Shown: positions 55,541-64,000 of the stretch, piece by piece
Layout of the letters: each line of letters begins with the position of its first letter
Numbering within the stretch: position 1 is the stretch's first letter
From: Apoda limacodes
Taxonomy: Eukaryota; Arthropoda; Insecta; Lepidoptera; Limacodidae
Reading direction: 5' to 3'
DNA: 64,000 nt
Assembly: GCA_946406115.1 (NCBI GenBank)
Contig: OX291546.1
Coordinates: 10,037,019 to 10,101,018, forward strand
Program-made: the position numbers and the translations under genes
The notes under the pieces: generated by a model
Told to the model about the DNA's origin: nothing
Database searches by the model: none
What the model saw: only the letters and a program-made list of their open reading frames with translations

Positions 55541-55716
55541 CAATTAAAAACTTAACCAAACCTTCATCTTGAAACACTCTGTCCGTTTATGAAAACCTTC
55601 TTCCTTTTTTATATTAAATTATTCAACACGTGTCTCTTTCATCACGGATACTGGCTAAATGTTTTGGCTTAGACCGAAATGGAAGCCATTCTTCAAACAA
55701 TTAATTAATACTTACG
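55541..55716. other. AT-rich spacer
   Basis: Nothing recognised. Confidence 0.3.
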
Positions 55717-55860
55717 AGTTTCTTGACGGCCCTTCTCGATAGAAAACGACATAAGGAACCAGTTGCAGCTTTAAACATGACAAATCAAAGTTTCATTTAA
55801 TAAAAAAACTAATTAAATTTTATCTTAAAAGTGAAAAGCTATCATTACAAAATAATATAT
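55717..55860 (+). mobile_element. LINE 3' tail fragment
   Basis: CGAGTTTCTTGACGGCCCTTC and TCGATAGAAAACGAC resemble the tail at 29100-29200 and 9195-9345 with several changes. Confidence 0.45.
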
Positions 55861-56369
55861 TTTCCACGGTGAATTAAATCATTTGGCTCAAAACTCAGCC
55901 GCCACTTACCTACTGTCAATTTATTTTCAGTTTAAATTCCAACACGACTGCCACAGAAATACTCTCAGATTCAAACATTTAATTACAACAATGATATAAT
56001 GCGTTTGAAACGATTTATCTTCTATGTAAGCACGTCACGTCCGAAGCAAATGATCGGTCAGGTATCCGAAAAATATACCGATATAACTCCGATTAAAATA
56101 TGATTGGATCGTTTTATATGAATCGGACAAAATTGTTTCGGATCAAGGATAAATACTGCAATCAAAATGTTACTCGTTGTAGCTTTTAGAAGCAAGATCT
56201 ACCAATATAGGTACATTAGCCACTAAAATATATGACACAGCCATTCTGGATATCTTTCACAAAACAAAAAAGGAAAACTGGTGAATATAGCTATACAATT
56301 AAGTACAGAATGCAAAAAAAATGTTTTATTGTGTTTTTACTATTTGGGTTGTTTTGCTTTAGCCTTTGT
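55861..56369. other. Gene-free stretch
   Basis: Nothing recognised. Confidence 0.35.
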
Positions 56370-56660
56370 TTGGCCCAGGGGCACAGGTCTCTACTTATAC
56401 TGGATAAATAGGAGGCTTAGTCCACCGCGCTGACCTACTATTAGTCCTGTCAAAATCTTCCAACACCCCATAAGGCCTTATTGGTTTAACGACTGTTGTC
56501 ATTTGTTAACAGCAAGACTCGACAGCACAACTTGCACTCTGGAGGAGCTCAGAATAATGTGCCACTAGGCGGTCGGTCACCCATCCAATGACTGACCATG
56601 CACGCATGAGCCGACAGACGAATGTTAGTGGGCTACGAGTTCCATCTTTAATTTGTGGCA
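56370..56660 (-). mobile_element. SINE-like fragments
   Basis: 56375-56450 (GGCCCAGGGGCACAGG, GGCTTAGTCCACCGCGCTGAC) matches part of the body of 24622-24915. 56555-56600 (CACTAGGCGGTCGGTCACCC) carries a GGATGGGTGACC word on the reverse strand, found in another tRNA-like SINE head. The reverse frame 56506-56691 reads through it and is not a gene. Confidence 0.45.
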
Positions 56661-57137
56661 ACCAAAAAATGAAACTATTGTTTGTTTTCATGACAGTTAA
56701 ATAATGGAGATAAGGTCAACGTATCGAATGGCAAAGATCACATAAAATGTGTTCACAACGTACGGAAGACTTTCTCTAAATTCGCAAATCGGTTATATAA
56801 TATAATACGTGTAAAAAAACCTAATTTTATAAATAAATATGATAATATACGGAAGTTTAGATTTATTGCCATTTGATTTTTTTCTCTCAGGTTGTTTTAC
56901 TTGTAATTTTGTCGTTTTTTTGAATCCATTAAAATATAAGCGCTATTGGTGTTGTAATTTTAAAAACTCGTTTGGGTCTCCCAGACGCAGTTGCCTTTTA
57001 CTAATCAGTCATTAATATAAACTGTATTAAAACATTCAATAGTTTTCTAATAAAATAAAATATGTAATATAAATTTAATAACTTCTGACAAAAATATTAA
57101 AAGCCATAAAAGTCCTAAAGGATAATAGGGTTATGTA
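56661..57137. other. AT-rich stretch
   Basis: Nothing recognised. Confidence 0.3.
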
Positions 57138-57410
57138 TAATAATAATAATAATAATAATAATTTTGGACATATCACACATAGCGCCATCTAGTTTTTAAA
57201 TAAGCAAAGCTTTTAAAAGCTGTATTACGTAAACCAGACAACGGATACAAATACATATATACTCTTTTTCTGTAAATATATACATATCATACATAATTAC
57301 ACCCAGACTCAAGACAAATACAAATGTTTATCATATAAATGTTTGTCCAGTGCGGGAATCGAACCCACACCCTCTGCACAGCAGCCGGCCACACTATACC
57401 AACTAGGCTG
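57138..57410 (-). mobile_element. tRNA-derived SINE with (ATT)n tail, reverse copy
   Basis: On the reverse strand the head CAGCCTAGTTGGTATAGTG and GGTTCGATTCCCGCACTGG give A and B boxes; the body TTGAGTCTGGGTGTAATTA and the end GCGCTATGTGTGATATGTCC match 32682-32938, and the copy closes in about eight ATT units (57138-57162 on the forward strand as AAT). The microsatellite is thus the SINE tail. Confidence 0.88.
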
Positions 57411-58201
57411 TTTTTTTTTTTAGTAAGGCTAGCTTATGTAGCGAAATTCTTATTATATAATATCCGACCATTTGTAATTTTTTAATTTTATTGTTAACTG
57501 GTTGTAATTTTTCTCCTGACGCTACCTCCACAGATCAACGGCAACACTGTAAGTGGTTACTCATGCTTTCAAAGTCTATAATTTGACAATATTTTGTGTC
57601 ATTTGGGCTTTATTATTACTTACGCCATTACATATCTCTGGATCCTCTAATACCGAAACGTGCAAGCGTTCGACTATTAAGGGTGGAATAACCACAGGGT
57701 CCCATAATTCAATATTAAAAGCATCCTACGAAATGATCGGCAACTAATAATAGTTTAATTTGAAGAAATGTCCCTGAGAAAATGTCGGAATGTCAACCTT
57801 TTTTCTTAAAAAAAATCTACTTTAAGTACAATGAAATGGGCCATTATGAAATTTTCAAATCCGAATTATAGGGTACCTTTTTGATACGAATACTTAGTCG
57901 TAGACTAATTTAGTTTGTGATAGATGCGTACATTAATAGTCGCTTTTTAAAATGTTATGTACAATTTAAAGGAATTTATTATTAAGGTACTACCTATAGT
58001 GGACGCTCGCGAATTTCTTCAAAAAGCAGTCAAATCTATCGATTAGATTTTGCAATCTTCATTATTTAGACAATTATTGGCAGAATGAAGTGTTGTATAA
58101 TTTAGGTCCCATTCTGTTCAGCAACATAATTCAATCTCAAAACCAATTTAGGTATTTTTTTCAATACAATTATTCGTCTTTAACACACTGGTGGACCCGA
58201 T
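57411..58201. other. Gene-free stretch
   Basis: Nothing recognised; the 64-codon frame at 57553 has no family motif. Confidence 0.35.
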
Positions 58202-58443
58202 AGACGAACGAAAGTCACCGACATAGCCCAGCGCATTAGCAAGTTAAAGTGGCAGTGGGCAGGGCACATAGGACGTAGAACTGATGGTCGAAGGGGCCGA
58301 AAGGTTCTCGAATGGAGGCCATTGACTGATCATACTACATAGCGAAGGCCGCAGGAAGACGCTGGATGCAGGCCACTTCTAACCGTTTTTTTTGAAAATT
58401 TCTGGGGGAGGCCTATGTTCAGCAGTGGACCCTTGATGTTTAG
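58202..58443 (+). pseudogene. RTE-type LINE C-terminus
   Basis: Reads RRTKVTDIAQRISKLKWQWA, GHIGRRTDGR and KVLEWRPLT, then after a TAG and frame changes SGGGLCS in one frame and FLGEAYVQQWTL in another, stopping at 58443. This is the conserved last 80 residues of RTE-like LINE polyproteins after the reverse transcriptase. At least one stop and one shift prevent function. Upstream domains are absent (5' truncation). Confidence 0.8.
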
Positions 58444-59339
58444 CGGTTACCGTATGGACGCTTACCGCGATGCAAACTTTATGGTGTCTGGCTATTTACT
58501 TCCGATCCCGATTGCATTGAATCTGCATTGGAGAATGACATTTGACATTTACAATTTCGCCTTCTTAACAGATATCTGTTAAACGTCACTTTGCCAATGC
58601 TAATAAAATCCGATGGGGTTTGAAGTTTAAAAGTTAAAGGCCAGGCGCCATGAAGTTTGCATTAGGTAGTTACAGCCGATTGAATAACAAACATACAAAC
58701 CTTTCCATTTACAACATTGTTACGATATTATGCTATATAGCCCGTCTCAGTGACAGTTCCAAAAAAAACCTTAATCAAACAAGCAGTTTTTATCTTCAAA
58801 TTTTACTATTCTCTATTTGTCTTCTCTTTGTGTGTCTCTCTCCATTATAAACACTATTTGTATAAAAATTCAGTAAAAAATCTAGCTCAGCCGGTTTTGC
58901 TTTGAAGACCAACATTAAACACACGTCAAACATATTTTTATATTCATATATTAGTAGGAATAAAACCTGACTCACAATCTATTTGCAAATTTTGTAAACA
59001 TAACCTCACCTTACTGAATGTTCACTTTTTCTGGTAATTTAATCATAAATCATTAAAATACTTACATGATTACCTTTATTGTCACATTCTTTAACTGGTT
59101 TTCAAATCACGACACTGATTAAACCTTAAATCTACAAAATTACAAATTTACGATGAGAAATATTGTAAGTATTTATGAATATGTTGCATAGACTAACAAA
59201 GCGAAAGACGCGCGTCAAGGTCATTTTTGTTTACCCGAATTGCAAAAAGAGTTTGAGTCAGGTATACATCAATATTAACGTGGGTTAATTTTCATGTTTT
59301 GTATCCTGTGGGCTAAGTGGGTATGTAATAGGTATTCAT
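58444..59339. other. Gene-free stretch with a repeat remnant
   Basis: 58640-58965 contains words of a Helitron-like interior in reverse (CTAGCTCAGCCGGTTTTGC, ATATTAGTAGGAATA). No gene. Confidence 0.35.
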
Positions 59340-59700
59340 AGCTTATGCGCAGAGCATGATTCACAATACAGCGTAGGGCGGCCCTGCAGGCTCTCAGGGC
59401 GGCTCAGCCCATGAATACTAACGCGATACCTAATAACTACCCGTCTGCTCAGCTCTTCTGTCCCTCCGCACTTCTGATCTTCACTGCATTACAACAATGT
59501 TGGATATAGCGGAAGTGATTGTTTATCTTTTCATCACACTTACTCGTAAACACCCAAGTTAATTACTCCCACGGGCTTTTTCTTTGTAAATTTTACTTTC
59601 CTCAAGGAAAAGCGGGAGTTCATAAAACCCACGGGCGAATCGGGCGATATGATAAATTATGTTATTGAACGCATTGCGCGCTCTCTACTTGTACAATAAA
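59340..59700. other. GC-richer non-repeat block, possible regulatory element
   Basis: GGCGGCCCTGCAGGCTCTCA, CCCACGGGC (twice, 59569 and 59629), AATCGGGCGATATGATAAAT and GCATTGCGCGC. No repeat resemblance. Conserved non-coding DNA is possible; nothing in sequence alone proves it. Confidence 0.3.
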
Positions 59701-59880
59701 ACAGTACGTATTATTTAAATAGTCTTAAGGTTTTGACAAATATTTTTTTTGTATTTTTGTGGAAAATATAGAAATTAAATGTTTTGAAGAGGTAAATACA
59801 GAGAGTTACCTGCCATATCGTTAAGTATGTGTACCTTTTTACGTCATGTATCTATCTATCTAATCTAATCTATTCAACAC

Positions 59881-60162
59881 ATTTAAACGAGCAATTCTTG
59901 TATGATTTACATCTGATCTGAATCTCGGAGACGGCGCCACCGATTTTCATGAAATTTGGTACGCAGGGGGTTTCGGGGGCGATATAGCGATATAGCTGGG
60001 TTTCATTTTTAGACTTCGTTTGATCCTTGTTTGCAGGCAATGTTAAACCAATAAATATGACTCTTCCTGACATCTATTGGCGAGTAGTTGTACTATTATT
60101 TTTACCACTTGGCAATAGATGGCGTTGTTAAAAAAACGAGCAAAGCTCGGTCTTCCAGGTAC
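59881..60162 (+). repeat. Interspersed repeat (GAGCAATTCTTGT…CGAGCAAAGCTCGG)
   Basis: Opens ATTTAAACGAGCAATTCTTG and closes ACGAGCAAAGCTCGGTCTTC; same order of blocks as 55271-55540 and 15768-16078. The best-kept of the three. Confidence 0.82.
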
Positions 60163-60189
60163 TATATATTATGCTTATCCCTGTTCTGC

Positions 60190-60289
60190 CTAGCCCTGGT
60201 GTTGCAAGCGTCCATAGGCTACGGTGACCGCTTACCATCAGGCGGACCGTAAGCTTGTTTGCCACCTTAGTGATATAAAAAAAAAATAC
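60190..60289 (+). mobile_element. Jockey-type LINE 3' tail with poly(A)
   Basis: CCCTGGTGTTGCAAGCGTCC, CTACGGTGACCGCTTACC, GTAAGCTTGTTTGCCACC, TAGTGATAT and an A-run of about ten. A 100-base 5'-truncated insertion in direct orientation, of the family seen at 13141-14905. Confidence 0.82.
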
Positions 60290-60614
60290 ATATATGTATA
60301 TAAAACATAGTATTACATAAATAGTATTGCGAAAACACAAGAATAGAACAAGGGGGCCATTCTCCAGTCTTGTTTACTTTTGGTACTATTTTTGTGGTGT
60401 ATAATGATTAAAGAAAAAATTATGGTCAACCATAAAAGTAATTTGAAACATTGGCATTTTATTCTCATCAAAAATCATATTTGTGGTAAGGAAAATACAC
60501 CGAGGCCAACAAAGTCAATATGTACAGTAAAACCATTTGAACCAAATATCTAAAATATTAAGTTTAATAAGAGTTAACGTTAGTTTACATTCTTGTGATG
60601 CCTAAGCGAGACGC
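60290..60614. other. AT-rich spacer
   Basis: Nothing recognised. Confidence 0.3.
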
Positions 60615-60970
60615 AATTTTTTGAAGTGAAAACTTCTTTAGCGGCGCTGTCCATTTTTTTTGTGATGGGTAAAAATGATAAACTCGCGCAGTCTGATCGA
60701 AAATTCGTAACACGGAAATCATAATGCTACGCCATAAAAATTCGTAAGACGGAAACCATAATGTCACGCCTATTATAATTTTGAAGTGAAAACGTCTTTA
60801 GCGGCGATGTGCACTTTTTTTGTGATGGGTAAAAAATGTTAAACTCTATAGGACGAATAAAAATTAAGAGGCAATTGGGTTGATGAAAAGATGAAAGTGC
60901 GGATTACACATGTTAAAATGTTATATCCAGGTTGTATGTTTTCACTTCTGCCGGCACTCCCGTTTTTTTT
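60615..60970 (+). repeat. Two partial copies of a TGAAGTGAAAAC block repeat
   Basis: TTTTTTGAAGTGAAAACTTC starts near 60618 and a similar start recurs near 60779; the second runs on through AACTCTATAGGACG, GAAAGTGCGGATTACACATG and CCGGCACTCCC as in 4286-4478. Between them lies a duplicated module of about 37 bases (AAATTCGTAACACGG / AAATTCGTAAGACGG). Confidence 0.75.
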
Positions 60971-61260
60971 AATGAAAAATCATTATATTACGATATTGTA
61001 AACATATATGTAGGTAGTGTTATCATATTACAACTTTTGTTATTTAATGTAAAAATAAATGACATAATTAAAATAGTTTTTACATATGGTACATATTTTT
61101 CATTTTCTTGCTGATAAAATGATTTTTAATGTTCGTTTGTAGGGCTATTAAATTGTTATTATGTTTTTGGGTCATTAATCGACATTATCTACTTTATTAA
61201 TATCATTATAAATGGAAGTGGTTGTCATAGAAGCGGATGATAGACTAACCTTTGTCACTG
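60971..61260. other. AT-rich spacer
   Basis: Nothing recognised. Confidence 0.3.
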
Positions 61261-61520
61261 GCTCTATTTTTAAGTTGTTTTCCGTTATTAACGTACCGGA
61301 AGTTCAGTTTTGTTGTCATGACAAATGACAGCATTCGTTAAGTCAAGTCAGATGCCTTATGGTAGCTTGAAAGATTTGACATTCAAGTTGCCATTAGTTC
61401 GACAACGTTCACCAACGCGTACCAGGTCAGAAAAAAGCGTGGTGGAAAAAGTATAGCGAAAGCCTCTTTCTTCAAGGAGATACCTGTGTACATCTGCAGT
61501 GAGGAGTATAACGAGTGAGG
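61261..61520 (+). promoter_or_regulatory. Possible promoter and non-coding first exon
   Basis: ACCGGAAGT at about 61296 fits an ETS site; TGTCATGACAAATGACAG and TTTGACATTCAAGTTG follow, a type of word often met near lepidopteran transcription starts. The stretch ends in GAGTGAG|GTGAGG at about 61519, a good splice donor. No coding frame is present, so this would be a 5' untranslated exon. Low certainty. Confidence 0.25.
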
Positions 61521-63144
61521 TGAGGGAGATGATCAGTTTGGTTTGGTATTTTCGAATCTGTCTTTTTTTTCAAAAGCAATATTGATGAAACGAAATAAGC
61601 GTAAAACAAAATTCCATGTTGTTGGAATTTGTTGTGGAAATCCCTAATTCATGAATCGTAAAACCGATATGTTTTATCCTCCCGGCTACGAATGCTACGA
61701 TATCTTTATCGTTTATTGGATAATATGAGATAGGGAAAGTAGTACGAGATTATCCCTTTAAGCGATAATTGCCGAAAACTGTATTATTTTCCTTGCAAAC
61801 CAATAATAAAGGCTCTATCTACTACTAAATTTATCCATTTAACTATTCTCATACTTACTCAAAACAATCAATAATTTGCAGTTTCATTAAAATATTTTAA
61901 TTTTTTAAAAACCCTACGAAGCAATCTTCTTATACACCCCTGTGTATAAAATGATCTCCATAGTAGGGGTAAGGTAATTCGCATGATCGTCTTACCCCTA
62001 TTCTGAGTAACCAAACATTTTTATGAAGAAGAAGGTAATTAAAAACAAAAATATTCAAAAATAATACAATGTCTTTATTTAGAATAATCTTAGGCCTTTG
62101 TCATGTTGTCATAAAGTAGACTCAGGTCTATAAACTTAAAAACTACTTACCATAAAAGTCGTGTAAATATAAATTATTTAGAATAAATCGATTTTTGTAA
62201 TTTGTTAATTTAGTAGTCACAAAATTTAACATCAATTGATGGGTCTTGCCATGGTCTTACATACAAAATACAAAGTGCTTAAACCTTACTTAGGAACTTG
62301 TCAATTATTTATATTACATCATATAAAGCAGATTATACCGAAATGATAAAATAGGTTTTCTTAATGGTGAGCATCACAAAATTTCACGTCTTCCGTTTTT
62401 TCTTCACTTTAAGGAAAAAAGAGTCGGGAAATGTAGCAGCGTGATTTTAAAGATTTTTTTTCTCATTTGTCTTCAAATGAATACGTGAACATGATAGTAA
62501 ATTTAAAGACTTAAAACAACCCACACTAGAAAAACGGTAAACATTTATCTATAAATTGTGACTGTGTGTTGATTATCAGTTAGTTAGTCGGTCAATCAGA
62601 GATATGACGGTTTTTATTTATATTCAGTCAATATTTAGATACTTAGCAGGAGTAAAGAAGAAGTACTTTACAAGAATGTATGGTATGGTCATAGATCTTT
62701 TTGAAAAAAAAACCACGAAAAATAAATTTACATAGGCACAGTTCACAAACTTTACAGTGAATAGCGACACAATATTAGGGCAATATTATTTAAATATTAT
62801 ACCTAGTTTATTAACATCACTGACGAGAAAAAAATAACTTGTCACAAAAACGCAGATAAAAATAAAGAAAAAAGATAGCTTCATGGAACAAAAAGCATAT
62901 TAAAAGAGTTTTATTTTACACATAAATAATTAAATAAGTGATTAAATACGCTTCAATGTTCCTTTGACTTCATAGAGCGATTTTTAAGGAAATATTGTCG
63001 TCTATGTCAGTGTCTATAGTTATTTTTGCTCGTCAGTGTAGCTGTATGCCAAATGCAATTTATGTTAAAATACCATCGATGTAAAATGCATCACCCACCA
63101 ACGATTTGTAAAATAACTTAGAACAATTCTTAAATACAACAAAA
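61521..63144. other. Gene-free stretch with two small palindromes
   Basis: TATACACCCCTGTGTATA at 61931-61948 is a 7-base stem with a 4-base loop; TAGGGGTAAG at 61964-61973 is repeated inverted at 61991-62000. The rest is AT-rich with no gene. Confidence 0.4.
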
Positions 63145-63320
63145 TACTTTAGAGAAGCGCCATTGCGCGTGCGCATCGTTGCGTGAAGCGCATCTGTGCG
63201 CCGCCCGGCGTCACTCGCAGCGCCTAATGAGATCACCTGCGTTTACCCTTAGCTTAATTAACGTAAAAAAGCGCGTTTACTCTAACTGCCGCCTTATCGT
63301 ATACCAATCTCATCACTTAT
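63145..63320. other. GC-rich block with NRF1-like site, possible regulatory element
   Basis: TTGCGCGTGCGCATCG at about 63164 fits the NRF1/Ewg site pattern; GCCGCCCGGCGTCACTCGC and CCTAATGAGATCACC follow. It is surrounded by AT-rich DNA. The 104-codon frame starting here reads into AT-rich sequence and is not believed. Confidence 0.3.
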
Positions 63321-63544
63321 ATTATAACTCTAGTTCATTATATTTTGTAGCGGCTTCTGCGTTTATGCATTTCCGGTTGGCAGCAATTTTATGGTCGACT
63401 GTGATTTTTAGGATTCCGTATCCAGGGATATTTATACATACTTATTTTACAGAAAGAAATTTTTTAACCTTTTTTGTTCCTACTTTGTTTTAAAGAGAGT
63501 TATTTTAACACGAATATCTAATTGCCATGGTTTTTTGTTGTTTA
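63321..63544. other. AT-rich spacer
   Basis: Nothing recognised. Confidence 0.3.
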
Positions 63545-63830
63545 CCAGAGTGTAGGCCGTGCCCCAACGTCTCATATGTCACCTTAGGCGAGGGCAGATG
63601 GGCAATAGTCCGTCACACAGGCCCAATGTGGATTGTGAACTTTACTAAACGCGTCTTTTTGTCGTATGGAGGTTATTTCACAACGTTTTTCCTTATCGAA
63701 AAGCCAGTATTGTGGACAATGTACTTAAGAAATTAAGGAAAAGATTCATTGGTACACGCCGGGCTTGAAACCTTCGCCACTTCAAAACGCGAGGCAGATA
63801 TTGAGTCACGAGGACACAACCGACTTATGT
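63545..63830 (-). mobile_element. SINE with tRNA-like head, reverse copy
   Basis: The far end GTAGGCCGTGCCCCAACG, then GGGCAATAGTCCGTCACAC, CCCAATGTGGATTGTGAAC, AAGCCAGTATTGTGG and the head with a GGTTTCAAGCCC B box on the reverse strand follow 24622-24915 block by block, more diverged. Confidence 0.7.
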
Positions 63831-63861
63831 TGTTAACATTGGAATCATTCATATTTTGTAG

Positions 63862-63912
63862 TGGAACGAAACCCTTAGTGCGTAAATCCGATTCGCACGT
63901 GGCCGATTTCAT
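63862..63912 (+). repeat. Solo closing end of a modular repeat
   Basis: GTGGAACGAAACCCTTAGTGC, AATCCGATTCGCACGTGGCC. The opening and interior are absent. Confidence 0.6.
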
Positions 63913-64000
63913 TTTTGGTTTTATGTAACTCATGTCTTGGAACTTCAATTTGACGTTCGTATTGTTATTTTTAATTTGTTTAATTAGTTGCGTATTGAAC

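Noticed and set aside
63179..63493. 104-codon forward open frame
   Set aside because: Begins in the GC-rich island and continues into AT-rich sequence with no motif; likely chance.
1..64000. A complete multi-gene system or virus integration
   Set aside because: No intact gene set, no viral structural or polymerase genes and no operon-like order were seen on either strand; recognisable proteins are all transposon-derived and broken.

Overview
The window looks like a gene-poor, transposon-rich stretch of an insect genome, most likely a moth or butterfly (Lepidoptera). The reasons are recognisable non-LTR retrotransposon proteins of the type common in Lepidoptera, several short interspersed repeats with the sequence style of that order (for example ends reading GGTTCCGTACC and TCCGACTCGCACTTGGCC), tRNA-derived SINEs, and CTAGT-ending repeats. 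The DNA is AT-rich with long A/T runs. I found no complete host gene that I can support, and no rRNA, functional tRNA or CRISPR array. The species cannot be named from this sequence. Repeat-family statements rest on remembered family features and on copies compared within the window, not on a search.

Layout, left third (1-22 kb): two modular interspersed repeats; a broken Crypton-type tyrosine recombinase gene at 1893-3421 that carries one of those repeats inside it; an 87-base hairpin just after it; Helitron-like and other repeats; a GC-rich possible regulatory block at 8.1-8.5 kb; three pieces of a Jockey-type LINE (10.4, 12.0 and 13.1-14.9 kb); a TTAA-type MITE at 16.7-17.1 kb; two exon-like blocks of unknown identity at 17.7-18.3 kb; a rotted LINE at 18.7-20.0 kb; and a tRNA-derived SINE at 20.7 kb.

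Middle third (22-43 kb): a mariner transposase fragment, SINE copies, a 1.26-kb element with nearly identical 221-base inverted arms (26.6-27.8 kb), further LINE pieces at 35.2, 36.3-37.0 and 38.0-39.1 kb, and clusters of abutting modular repeats at 30.0-30.8 and 41.3-42.3 kb.

Right third (43-64 kb): a 3 x 100-base tandem repeat, a pure 9-base minisatellite, a second TTAA foldback MITE at 46.0-46.3 kb, a possible nested pair of TA-flanked elements at 49.7-54.3 kb with a broken DUF4817-like transposase start inside, RTE-like LINE tails, SINEs, and GC-rich blocks near 59.5, 61.4 and 63.2 kb that could be regulatory. The region reads as an intergenic or intronic repeat graveyard in which elements have inserted into one another; the order of insertions can be read at several places.
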